From: Actinomycetes bacterium
Lineage (GTDB): Bacteria; Actinomycetota; Acidimicrobiia; Acidimicrobiales; RAAP-2
Assembly: GCA_021849765.1 (NCBI GenBank)
Contig: JAJZSM010000034.1
Coordinates: forward strand, 2,835-10,425
Length of the DNA: 7,591 nucleotides
Reading direction: 5' to 3'
The position numbers and the translations under genes are program-made. Below are positions 1 through 7,128 of this stretch, one piece after another. The notes under the pieces were generated by a model that was not told where the DNA came from, did no database searches, and saw nothing but the letters and a program-made list of their open reading frames with translations. Each line of letters begins with the position of its first letter. Within the stretch, counting starts at the first letter, position 1.

Positions 1-2997
1 GTGCTCGCCGTCGAGGGTGCGACATTCTTCCTCTTCTGTCACGACGACGTGCGCCTCGATCCCGACGCGGTCCATCGACTCGTCGAGGCGGCCTTCCGGA
101 TGAACGCCGGGGTGCTCACGCCCAAGGTCGTCGCCTACGACGACCCGATGACCCTGTTGCACGTCGGACAGACGTGCGACCGCTTCGGGGTCATCCAGGA
201 GCGCGTTGAACCCGGCGAGATCGACCACGGTCAACAGGACTTGGAGCGAGACGTGTTCGTGGCGCCCGGCGGCGTCACGCTCATCCGCGCGGACCTCTTC
301 GTGACCCTTCAAGGATTCGACCCGCTGATCACCATGCTCGGGGAGGACCTCGACTTCTGCTGGCGAGCCCAGCTCGCCGGTGCACGCATCGTTGTGGCCC
401 CGGGTGCACGCGTCGCACACCGCCAGACGGTGGCGAGCGGGGAGCGGCCCGTCACCGCGGTCGGGACCCGCAAGGCGAGTCGCCAGGACCTCCAGCGGCG
501 TCACCGCCTCCTGGTCGTCGCCACGGGCTGGGGCCGCTGGACCGCCATCAACACCCTGGCCATGCAGCTCGTGCTCGACCTCGTCGAACTGGTCGTGGCG
601 ATCGGCGGACGAGATGGCGACCGGGTTGGCGCCATCCTCGGCTCGTGGCGTTGGCTCGTGCACAACCGCCGTCGCGTGCGTGAGCGCCGTCGACAGCGTC
701 GGGTCTTCACCGTACTGACCGACGATGAACTACGCCGTCTCCAGGTCGGTGGAGCCACGCGGTTGCGCAAGTTCATCGTCACGTTGTTGCGTGACGGGTT
801 GGACCGCGCTCGCGGCATCCTGCCCGACGAGCCGGCCGAGGAGCCCGAGGTCGACGCGGGCGTCGGCTTCGCCGCCGCCTTCGCCGAGGTCGACGCATTT
901 GACGACATCCCCCAGCGCGCGGACCTCGCCGTGCGACGTCCGTCGCGGTTCCTCACGAGCTTCCGAGCCCAGGCACTGACGCTGGCGCTCGTCTCGGTGC
1001 TGTGGCTGATCGGCTCACGCAACCTCGTCGCCACCCACCTGCCGTTGGTCGGACGACTCGCCCCGCTGGACTCATGGTGGTCGACGTGGCGCCACTTCTT
1101 CGCGTCGTGGTCCCCGAACGGCCTCGGTACGGGGACGCCTGCTATGCCGGGCTACGGCGTCCTCGCCTTCGCGGGAACCTTCGTCCTCGGCCGCATGGGC
1201 ATCCTGGCGCGCGTCGCGCTCATCTTCGCCATCCCGATCGGTGCCTTTGGCGTCGGACGGCTCCTTCGCGGGCGCGTCTCAAATCGGGCGAGGTTGGTCG
1301 CGGTCCTCGCGTACGTGGCCGCGCCGATCGGACTGAACATGATCAGTCAGGGGCGCATTGACGTGCTGGTGGTGAGCGCCGGCCTGCCCTTCGTGATGCG
1401 TCGACTCATGGAGTTGCTCGCCGTCCCGGGATTTCGCGATACGCCCTACCCGCCGGCCGTGCCCTTCGGGAACCGGGGGTGGCCCGCGACCCGCTCAGGT
1501 CAACGCATGGTGGTGGTCATGGAGACCGCCATCGTGAGCGCGATGGCACCGGCGATGATCATCGCCGTTGTCCTCGTCGTTCTCGGCGTCGTGGTGGCCC
1601 GCTGGTTCGAGCCCGACACTGGTCAAAGTCGTCCCTGGCGACTACTCGGGGCGGTGCTCGGGAGCGTCGCTGTCTTCCTCGCGCCCATGACCGTCGACGT
1701 TGTGCTCGCCGGGCGCCGCGCGCTCGAGGTGTTCGGGCTCGCACGTGGCCCCTGGTCCGCGCCATCGCTGGCCCTGCTCGCGCGAGGCGCGGACGGCGGA
1801 TTCGGCGCGTCGTGGTGGGGATGGCTGTTGCCCGGCGCCGCAGTGGTCGGACTCCTGCTCACGCGGGGCGAACGGCGCGTCATCGCCGGCAAGTTCGCGA
1901 CGATCGCCACGTTGTCCTTGGTGCTGGCGGCGTTGACGGCGCGTCACTGGCTCGGCGACTTCGCCCCCGACCTCGACGTGTTGCTGACGCTCTACGCGGT
2001 GTCGATCGCCGGACTCATCGGGCTCGGAGTGGCCGCGCTCGAGTCGGACCTGCGACAGGCGGGCTTCGGGTGGCGTCAAAGCGTGGCGGCGCTCTTCGTC
2101 GCGGCGATCGTGGTGTCCGCGATGCCGTTCCTCGGTGACCTCGCGAGTGGCCGATTCAATCTGCCGGTCACCAGCGTCGCGGAGTCGATGAGCGCCACCC
2201 AACCGCCGGATGCGGGCGGCTACCGGATCCTGTGGCTGGGCGATCCGTCGGTACTACCCGTGCCGGGCTGGTCCGTTGCCCCGGGACTGGCCGCGGCGAC
2301 GTCGATGAATGGGTTACCGGGGGGATCGAGCCTCTTCTCGCCACCGGACTCGGGGACCTCAGACGTCCTGCTCGAGGCGATCAACCTCGCGCTGCTTGGT
2401 CGGACGGTTCACGTGGGTTCGCTGCTCGCCCAGGCCGGCGTCGCCACCGTCGTGGTGATGGACTCGCCGGCCCCCGAGTACGCGGGCGCCCAGGGCGTGC
2501 CGACTCGGCCGGTACCCAAAGCGCTCATGGTGACACTGGCGCGCCAAACCGACCTCGCCCTGCAGTTGCAGTCCCCGGCGGTCACGATCTACGCCAACGC
2601 TGCGTTCCACGGACTCGTCGCCCAGTCGTCGAAGTCCTCTTCGACGGGCTGGTCGCCGCTCGCTGGCCCCACGTTCGGGACCGGCACGGTGAATCCGGGG
2701 GCGACCGTCGTCGCCGGTCTAGCCCCGGCGAGCGCCTTCGCCCTGCGGGTCAACGGGGTCGCCGCGACGCGACGCACCGCCTACGGCTGGGCACCGGCCT
2801 ACCTCGTGAACAACTATCGTTCACCGGCCACCGCCCAACTCGTGCTGCGCCAGTTCCCCCTCAACGGGCTGCTCGCGCTCTTCACCCTGGGGCTGTGGGC
2901 AATCGTGTGGCTCGGCTTCGGGTCGGTCCAACGATTCGAGCGCATCGCGACGCGCCGCCGGCGCGTCAAGCACGCGGCGCACGGAGACCAGACATGA
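1..2997 (+). CDS. Large membrane glycosyltransferase: GT2 (GT-A) domain fused to a GT-C-like polytopic membrane region (5' partial)
   Basis: This gene probably transfers a sugar from an activated donor onto a cell-envelope glycan or lipid carrier at the cytoplasmic membrane; donor and acceptor are unknown. The N-terminal part shows a family 2 core: the DxD-type metal/donor site HDD at residues 14-16, followed by a GG..LIR segment near 90-96 and the catalytic/acceptor motif GEDLDFCWR at 114-122. A basic linker (about 222-235) and an acidic linker (about 276-303) follow. Hydrophobic, probably membrane-spanning stretches lie near 322-340, 385-420, 430-447, 503-533, 547-566, 608-621, 632-648, 660-680 and 693-711. 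A probable extracytoplasmic domain begins with YRILWLGDP (741-749), then comes a last helix near 953-972 and a basic tail. The nucleotide-binding start of the GT-A fold is missing before HDD, so the gene extends upstream of the window and the GTG at position 1 is probably internal. Its stop overlaps the next start by 4 nt. The GT2 assignment is firm; the substrate is not. Confidence 0.9.
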   Translation: MLAVEGATFFLFCHDDVRLDPDAVHRLVEAAFRMNAGVLTPKVVAYDDPMTLLHVGQTCDRFGVIQERVEPGEIDHGQQDLERDVFVAPGGVTLIRADLFVTLQGFDPLITMLGEDLDFCWRAQLAGARIVVAPGARVAHRQTVASGERPVTAVGTRKASRQDLQRRHRLLVVATGWGRWTAINTLAMQLVLDLVELVVAIGGRDGDRVGAILGSWRWLVHNRRRVRERRRQRRVFTVLTDDELRRLQVGGATRLRKFIVTLLRDGLDRARGILPDEPAEEPEVDAGVGFAAAFAEVDAFDDIPQRADLAVRRPSRFLTSFRAQALTLALVSVLWLIGSRNLVATHLPLVGRLAPLDSWWSTWRHFFASWSPNGLGTGTPAMPGYGVLAFAGTFVLGRMGILARVALIFAIPIGAFGVGRLLRGRVSNRARLVAVLAYVAAPIGLNMISQGRIDVLVVSAGLPFVMRRLMELLAVPGFRDTPYPPAVPFGNRGWPATRSGQRMVVVMETAIVSAMAPAMIIAVVLVVLGVVVARWFEPDTGQSRPWRLLGAVLGSVAVFLAPMTVDVVLAGRRALEVFGLARGPWSAPSLALLARGADGGFGASWWGWLLPGAAVVGLLLTRGERRVIAGKFATIATLSLVLAALTARHWLGDFAPDLDVLLTLYAVSIAGLIGLGVAALESDLRQAGFGWRQSVAALFVAAIVVSAMPFLGDLASGRFNLPVTSVAESMSATQPPDAGGYRILWLGDPSVLPVPGWSVAPGLAAATSMNGLPGGSSLFSPPDSGTSDVLLEAINLALLGRTVHVGSLLAQAGVATVVVMDSPAPEYAGAQGVPTRPVPKALMVTLARQTDLALQLQSPAVTIYANAAFHGLVAQSSKSSSTGWSPLAGPTFGTGTVNPGATVVAGLAPASAFALRVNGVAATRRTAYGWAPAYLVNNYRSPATAQLVLRQFPLNGLLALFTLGLWAIVWLGFGSVQRFERIATRRRRVKHAAHGDQT
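2983..2986 (+). promoter_or_regulatory. Ribosome binding site of the DUF5719-like gene
   Basis: A GGAG Shine-Dalgarno core lies inside the end of the glycosyltransferase gene, 7 nt before the ATG at 2994. It fixes the start of the downstream protein, although the same reading frame stays open far upstream, and it supports translational coupling through the ATGA overlap. Confidence 0.7.
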
Positions 2998-4322
2998 ACC
3001 GCCGACCCCTGGTCCTGGCCCTCGCCGCCGTGCTCGCGGCGACGGCGATCGCCACGGGCGTCGTGCACACCTCGAACCCGACGGTGGCGGTGTCCAGCCT
3101 GTCGACGGGACCCGTTGAGTCCACGGCGCTCTACTGCGCGGGTCTCGGGGCGTCCGGAACCCCCGCGGGACACGTGGTCGTGCTCAACACCGCCGACCAC
3201 ACCCGCGACGTCGAGGTGGAGATCGATAGCGACACCGGTCGCTCTCAGACGCGCCACCTCGTTCTCGCGGCGCACGCGTCGGCGTCGATGGCCCCGCCAG
3301 CGACCGGCCACTGGTTCGGGATGTCGCTCATCGTCAACGGACGCGGTGTGGTCGCTGATGAGCTGAACGCCGCTGGTACGGCCCAGACCCCGTGTCTCGA
3401 CTCGGGTTCGACCGACTGGTACGCCAGCGGCCTGGACACGGCGGTCGGCTCGACGGCGTACCTCGTGCTCTACAACCCGTCCTCGACGTCGACGGTCGTG
3501 AACGTGACCGCCGAGACCGCGTCGGGGTTCTCGGCGCCCGCTCCGTATCAGGGAGTGGCGATCGCGGCGCATCGGGTCGTGTCCTTGCCCCTGGGGATCC
3601 GTATCGTGAACCAAGCGAACGTGGGCGTCCACGTACGGGTCATCCGCGGCGACGTCGTCGCCACCGCGGTTCAACAGTCCGGCACCTTCACGTCGTTCAA
3701 CGCGGGGTCATCGTCGCTCTCGCGAACCGCCTGGTTCCCCCGTGTCACGACGGTGAGCGGCGCGCTGGCCAGGGTTCTCATCACGAATCCCTCCAACGCC
3801 ACCGCCTCGGTCACCGCGAGCATCGGACTAGCGCCCTACAACGTGGCCCCCCAGCAGGTGAACGTCGCACCGTTCTCGACAGGTTCGATCGTCATCACGC
3901 CCAACTCCGCCGTGCCGGCCCACGGTTACGCCACCGTGCAACTTCGTTCCTCCGTGCCGATCGCGGCGAGCCTGGCCACCGGAACGTTGAACGGCCAGTC
4001 ACTGTCAGTGCCCGCGACGCCGTCAAAGCTCTACCTGGTCAGTGACTTCGCCCGGCTGGGTTTTGACGCGATGACCGCGACCAACGTCGGTGCGCGTGCA
4101 CTGACGGTCACCGTGACGGTGCTCGGGACGATCGCGACGAGTCGGGTGATCACACTCGCACCGGGAACGACGGTGGACCTGCGCGGGCGTGACGGCCTGC
4201 CCACCACCCTGCACGGCCGGACGTTCCTCATCAGCGCCAAGAACAGCAAACTCGTCGTCGCGACGACGCTGCCCACGACCCCACCGGGAATCGTCGTCGT
4301 GTCGGCCCTAAACGGCGGGTAG
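2994..4322 (+). CDS. Exported/membrane-anchored beta-rich protein, DUF5719-like
   Basis: This is a 442-residue protein of unknown function that probably acts outside the cytoplasmic membrane. The N-terminus is MNRR followed by a hydrophobic segment at about residues 6-24, which reads as an uncleaved signal anchor or a signal peptide; no lipobox cysteine is present. The rest is rich in Val, Thr, Ser and Ala in alternating patterns typical of beta-sandwich domains. The only cysteines I found are at 48 and 134 and could form a disulfide. Four similar modules can be read at about 59-128, 153-230, 257-330 and 357-432. The start is set by the GGAG at 2983 and by the ATGA overlap with the glycosyltransferase; the frame is open back to 2232, but that part is a shadow of the upstream gene. 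In actinobacteria, proteins of the DUF5719 type are commonly encoded directly after such a large GT2 protein, and this is the main basis for the family call. A role as partner, chaperone or glycan-binding factor for the glycosyltransferase is inference. Confidence 0.82.
   Translation: MNRRPLVLALAAVLAATAIATGVVHTSNPTVAVSSLSTGPVESTALYCAGLGASGTPAGHVVVLNTADHTRDVEVEIDSDTGRSQTRHLVLAAHASASMAPPATGHWFGMSLIVNGRGVVADELNAAGTAQTPCLDSGSTDWYASGLDTAVGSTAYLVLYNPSSTSTVVNVTAETASGFSAPAPYQGVAIAAHRVVSLPLGIRIVNQANVGVHVRVIRGDVVATAVQQSGTFTSFNAGSSSLSRTAWFPRVTTVSGALARVLITNPSNATASVTASIGLAPYNVAPQQVNVAPFSTGSIVITPNSAVPAHGYATVQLRSSVPIAASLATGTLNGQSLSVPATPSKLYLVSDFARLGFDAMTATNVGARALTVTVTVLGTIATSRVITLAPGTTVDLRGRDGLPTTLHGRTFLISAKNSKLVVATTLPTTPPGIVVVSALNGG
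3168..4289 (+). repeat. Four degenerate tandem protein modules in the DUF5719-like gene
   Basis: Each module opens with a hydrophobic strand ending in Asn (VVVLN, VLYNP, LITNP, TATNV; Asn at residues 65, 161, 265 and 364). Next come a Ser/Thr/Ala turn, an alternating Val/Thr strand, an L/V-A-P/A-H/G-type strand, and an end resembling VVADEL, VVATAV, PIAASL or VVATTL. The spacing between the Asn residues is 96, 104 and 99 residues. Similarity is at the protein level; I see no DNA-level repeat. Confidence 0.6.
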
Positions 4323-6311
4323 CGTCGGCGGCTGCCAGGGCGGCGTCACGTCAGCGCTCACGGTGACCGGGGTCTCCGTGGACGGACTCGACGAGCGGCC
4401 GACACCGGTCAGCGTGCTCACGGTCTTGGTCCCGTGCGGGTGCACCGGCTCGCCGTGGGCCTCGTCGATGAGTCGGGCCGCCTCTTCGCCGTCGATTGTC
4501 TCGTGCTCGAGCAGCGCGCGTGTGAGCGCCTCCAGCCCGCGACGGTGCAGCGTGAGGACCTCGATCGCCCGGGATTCCTGCTCGCGCAGAATCCGCTCCA
4601 CCTCGTCGTCGATCATCTGGGAGGTGTGGTCGGAATAGTCGCGGGTGTGCATCAGGTCTTCGCCGAGGAACACCTGGTTGTTCGAACCCCAGGCCATCGG
4701 ACCGATCTCCTTAGACATGCCCCACTCGCGAACCATCCGTCGCGCCAGGTCGGTGTTGCGCTGTAGGTCGTCGGCGGCGCCCGTCGAGAGGTCACCGTAG
4801 ACGAGCAACTCGGCGACCCGACCACCCATGCGCATGCACAACGCATCTTCGAGGTGCTGACGCGACATGATGTGGCGGTCCTCCTCGGGCAGCGTCATCG
4901 TGACGCCGAGCGCCATACCGCGGGGGATGATGGTGATTTTGTGCAGTGGGTCGGACTTCTCCAACACGTAGGCGAGGAGGGCGTGGCCGCTCTCGTGGAA
5001 GGCGATGCGCTGACGCTCGTCGTCGTGCAGGATCATGGTGTCACGCTCTTGGCCCATCATCACCCGGTCACGGGCGGACTCGAAGTCCTCCATGCCGATC
5101 GTGGCTGAGTGGCGCCGGACGGCGTGCAACGCCGACTCGTTGACGAGGTTCGCAAGGTCCGCGCCGCTCATACCCGGGGTGCCGCGCGCCACCATGTGCA
5201 GGTCCACGCTCGCGTCGAGCGGCTTATTCTTCGCGTGCACCTCGAGGATGGGGAGCCGTTCTTCCAGGTCAGGAAGGGGGACGACGATCTGCCGATCGAA
5301 TCGTCCCGGCCGCAGCAGCGCGGGGTCCAAAACGTCGGGTCGGTTCGTGGCGGCGATGACGACGACTCCCTCGGTCGGGTCGAAGCCGTCCATCTCGCTC
5401 AGCATCTGGTTCAGCGTCTGTTCGCGCTCGTCGTGGCCGCCGCCCACGCCCGCGCCTCGCTTGCGCCCGATCGAGTCGATCTCGTCGATGAAGACGATCG
5501 CGGGCGACTGCTTGCGCGCGGTGTTGAAGAGGTCGCGCACGCGACTGGCGCCCACGCCGACGAACATCTCCATGAAGTCCGATCCCGAGACCGAGAAGAA
5601 GGGGACCCCGGCTTCGCCGGCAACGGCGCGTGCGAGCATGGTCTTACCCGTGCCCGGGGGACCTACGAGGAGCAGCCCCTTGGGGATGAGCGCGCCGACG
5701 TCGCGGAAACGCGCCGGATTCTTCAGAAAGTCGACGACCTCGCTAATCTCCTGCTTCACCCCGAGGTACCCCGCGACGTCCGCGAAGGTGATCTTGGGCT
5801 TGTCCTGGTTGAACTGCTTGGCCTTGGAGCGTCCGACTGACATCATGCCGTTCATCTGGCCACGGGCCTGACGGCTGACGTAGATCATGAACAGCGCGAA
5901 GATGAGTATCCAGATCAGGTAGGGGAGGAAGGTGGAGGCGAAACTCGAGGGGTTGGAGAACGTGACATTGACGTTGTTCGCCCGAAGGGTGTCAATCTCG
6001 CTCGAAATCGCCGGCGCGGGACCGTTCGCGGTGTAGTTCGTACCGTCGGCGAGCTGACCAGCGATCACGCCGTTGGCGTTGTTGACCGTGGCGGACACGA
6101 CCTTCTGGTTGTGGACGTCATTGAGCAGCGCCGAGTACGAAATCGTGCGCACGCTCTTGCTCTGGAAGAGTGACGGGATGAAGAGGATGCCCACGACGAA
6201 GGCGATGATCGCGATCGTGATGATCCGTCGCCTCGACTCGGGCGCCATCGGTCGCTCACCCGACGGCAGTAATTTCTTCAGACCGGGCTTCTCGTTGGGT
6301 GGTGTACTCAC
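4308..6311 (-). CDS. ftsH: ATP-dependent zinc metalloprotease FtsH
   Basis: FtsH is a hexameric membrane AAA+ protease that unfolds and degrades misassembled membrane proteins and some regulatory proteins. At 667 residues it is complete and of usual length. In order: a basic cytosolic N-terminus; first membrane helix at about 29-46; a small external domain at about 55-120; second helix at about 125-146; the AAA+ domain with Walker A GPPGTGKT (217-224), pore loop MFVGVG (249-254), Walker B IVFIDEID (272-279) and the second region of homology ending RPGRFDR with arginine fingers R337 and R340; then the M41 peptidase with zinc site HESGH (439-443) and probable third ligand D515 in STGAADD. The family more often has HEAGH; Ser at the second variable position should not affect zinc binding. 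The last 45 or so residues are Pro/Ser/Thr-rich and probably flexible. The start is GTG at 6311-6309, with no well-spaced Shine-Dalgarno but a -10-like box at 6323-6318. The gene converges on the DUF5719-like gene with a 15-bp overlap. Confidence 0.98.
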   Translation of the reverse strand: MSTPPNEKPGLKKLLPSGERPMAPESRRRIITIAIIAFVVGILFIPSLFQSKSVRTISYSALLNDVHNQKVVSATVNNANGVIAGQLADGTNYTANGPAPAISSEIDTLRANNVNVTFSNPSSFASTFLPYLIWILIFALFMIYVSRQARGQMNGMMSVGRSKAKQFNQDKPKITFADVAGYLGVKQEISEVVDFLKNPARFRDVGALIPKGLLLVGPPGTGKTMLARAVAGEAGVPFFSVSGSDFMEMFVGVGASRVRDLFNTARKQSPAIVFIDEIDSIGRKRGAGVGGGHDEREQTLNQMLSEMDGFDPTEGVVVIAATNRPDVLDPALLRPGRFDRQIVVPLPDLEERLPILEVHAKNKPLDASVDLHMVARGTPGMSGADLANLVNESALHAVRRHSATIGMEDFESARDRVMMGQERDTMILHDDERQRIAFHESGHALLAYVLEKSDPLHKITIIPRGMALGVTMTLPEEDRHIMSRQHLEDALCMRMGGRVAELLVYGDLSTGAADDLQRNTDLARRMVREWGMSKEIGPMAWGSNNQVFLGEDLMHTRDYSDHTSQMIDDEVERILREQESRAIEVLTLHRRGLEALTRALLEHETIDGEEAARLIDEAHGEPVHPHGTKTVSTLTGVGRSSSPSTETPVTVSADVTPPWQPPTLPAV

Positions 6312-6317
6312 CGTTCC

Positions 6318-6323
6318 AATCTA
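6318..6323 (-). promoter_or_regulatory. Putative -10 box of a leaderless ftsH promoter
   Basis: On the minus strand TAGATT matches the actinobacterial TANNNT -10 pattern and is followed by 6 nt and then the GTG start codon. This spacing would put the transcription start on or next to the first base of the start codon. The only purine-rich stretch (GGAA, 6317-6314) lies 2 nt from the GTG, too close for a normal Shine-Dalgarno. I see no good -35 hexamer at the expected place (about 6341-6346). Confidence 0.5.
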
Positions 6324-6373
6324 GATGCCACGCTGGGACACCAGACTCGCACGTCGCGATTCGGGTGACGCAT

Positions 6374-6379
6374 TAGCGT
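6374..6379 (+). promoter_or_regulatory. Putative -10 box of a leaderless CPBP-protease promoter
   Basis: TAGCGT fits TANNNT and ends 8 nt before the GTG at 6388. The AGGGG at 6380-6384 lies only 3 nt from that GTG, too near for standard initiation, so a leaderless transcript is the simpler reading. No clear -35 is visible around 6351-6356. With the ftsH box it occupies the 76-bp divergent spacer, which holds no other feature that I recognise. Confidence 0.42.
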
Positions 6380-6387
6380 AGGGGCCT

Positions 6388-7128
6388 GTGGAGAACGCGC
6401 CCGTGGTCGAGCCAACGGTGCGACCCGGTGCCGTCCTCGTCGCGGCCGCCGCGGGGTTCGTCATCGGGGAATTGCTCGCGTCGGCGCTGATGGGCGTGGT
6501 GAGCACGCTCACGCACTTCCCTGGGGGTTTCGCGGGTCTCGCTGCAGCTCGTCAGGACCCCTGGTGGGCGAGTTCTCTTAGCCTCGTTGGGCTCTGGATC
6601 GGCTTCATCGTGGCGATCGTGGCGGCGACGCGCGTGGGGGGACTGCGCCCGTGGCCGCACCAATGGCGTTTTGCCGTGGGTGACCTCTGGTACGTGGTGC
6701 TCGGCGTCGCGGCGCAGTTCGTCGTGGCGATCCTCTATCGACCACTGCACCTGCGGCACCTGAATGCACCCGTGGACAAGCTCTTCGGTGCCGCCCACGG
6801 CGCCGGATTCGTACTGCTCGCCGTGCTGACGACGTTCGGCGCCCCCATCGTCGAGGAGTGGTTCTTTCGCGGTGTGGTCTTTCGGGGCCTCGTCGAGCTC
6901 GGCGCGGCCCGCTCGCCCCGTCTGGCCGTGACCCTCGGGGTGATCGTGAGCGCACTGATCTTCGCGGCCGTCCACGGCGAGGCCCGCCAGTTCGCCGGCC
7001 TCGCAGGGCTGGGCGTCGTACTAGCCGTCGTGGCGTGGCGTACCAAACGGCTTTTGCCGAGCGCCATCACCCACGTCTCCTTCAACGCAGTGGCGATGGC
7101 ATCGGTCATCGCCCATCGGGTCCACTGA
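6388..7128 (+). CDS. CPBP-family intramembrane glutamic endopeptidase (Abi/CAAX protease-like)
   Basis: This is a 246-residue polytopic membrane protein of the CPBP family (PF02517, relatives of Rce1 CAAX proteases), which cleave substrates inside the membrane; the bacterial substrates are mostly unknown. The three family motifs are all present: EEWFFR (E156, E157, R161), FAAVH (F192, H196) and HVSFN (H229, N233). These supply the catalytic glutamates and the histidine/asparagine residues of the active site. Probable helices lie near 14-40, 60-80, 99-117, 138-152, 178-197, 202-216 and 227-243. The GTG at 6388 is chosen because of the -10-like box just before it. An in-frame GTG at 6403, preceded at 9 nt by GGAG (6390-6393), is a possible alternative that would shorten the protein by 5 residues. 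The stop codon overlaps the next start by one base, so the two genes are probably co-transcribed. Confidence 0.93.
   Translation: MENAPVVEPTVRPGAVLVAAAAGFVIGELLASALMGVVSTLTHFPGGFAGLAAARQDPWWASSLSLVGLWIGFIVAIVAATRVGGLRPWPHQWRFAVGDLWYVVLGVAAQFVVAILYRPLHLRHLNAPVDKLFGAAHGAGFVLLAVLTTFGAPIVEEWFFRGVVFRGLVELGAARSPRLAVTLGVIVSALIFAAVHGEARQFAGLAGLGVVLAVVAWRTKRLLPSAITHVSFNAVAMASVIAHRVH

Noticed and set aside
1..3. GTG at the first base as the true start of the glycosyltransferase
   Set aside because: The first residues sit directly before the HDD motif, so the nucleotide-binding half of the GT-A domain would be missing. The gene more likely begins upstream of the window.
1642..2202. Antisense open frame of 186 codons within the glycosyltransferase gene
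   Set aside because: It has a low-complexity Arg/Glu/His-rich translation opposite hydrophobic membrane helices; this is a codon-bias shadow.
2232..2993. Upstream in-frame extension of the DUF5719-like reading frame
   Set aside because: It overlaps the well-supported glycosyltransferase gene, its translation is Arg/Gly-rich like other high-G+C shadow frames, and the ATG at 2994 has a good GGAG site and begins a signal anchor.
2814..3674. Long open frame antisense to the DUF5719-like gene (286 codons)
   Set aside because: The translation is Arg/His/Gly-rich without domains, typical of a frame opposite high-G+C coding sequence. The sense frame has a clear signal anchor and repeated modules.
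4253..4268. Perfect 16-bp palindrome CGTCGTCGCGACGACG near the end of the DUF5719-like gene
   Set aside because: It lies in coding sequence (Val-Val-Ala-Thr-Thr codons), there is no loop or T-run for a terminator, and CGTCGT-type strings are common in this window, so chance and codon use explain it.
4345..4367. Imperfect hairpin GTCAC...GTGAC as a possible convergent terminator
   Set aside because: It needs mismatches or a bulge, has no T-run on either side, and falls inside the coding sequence for the ftsH tail.
5035..5871. Long open frames on the + strand opposite ftsH (278 and 243 codons)
   Set aside because: They lie exactly opposite the most conserved AAA+ and linker segments of ftsH, and their composition is Arg/Ser- or Asp/Glu-biased with no recognisable motif.
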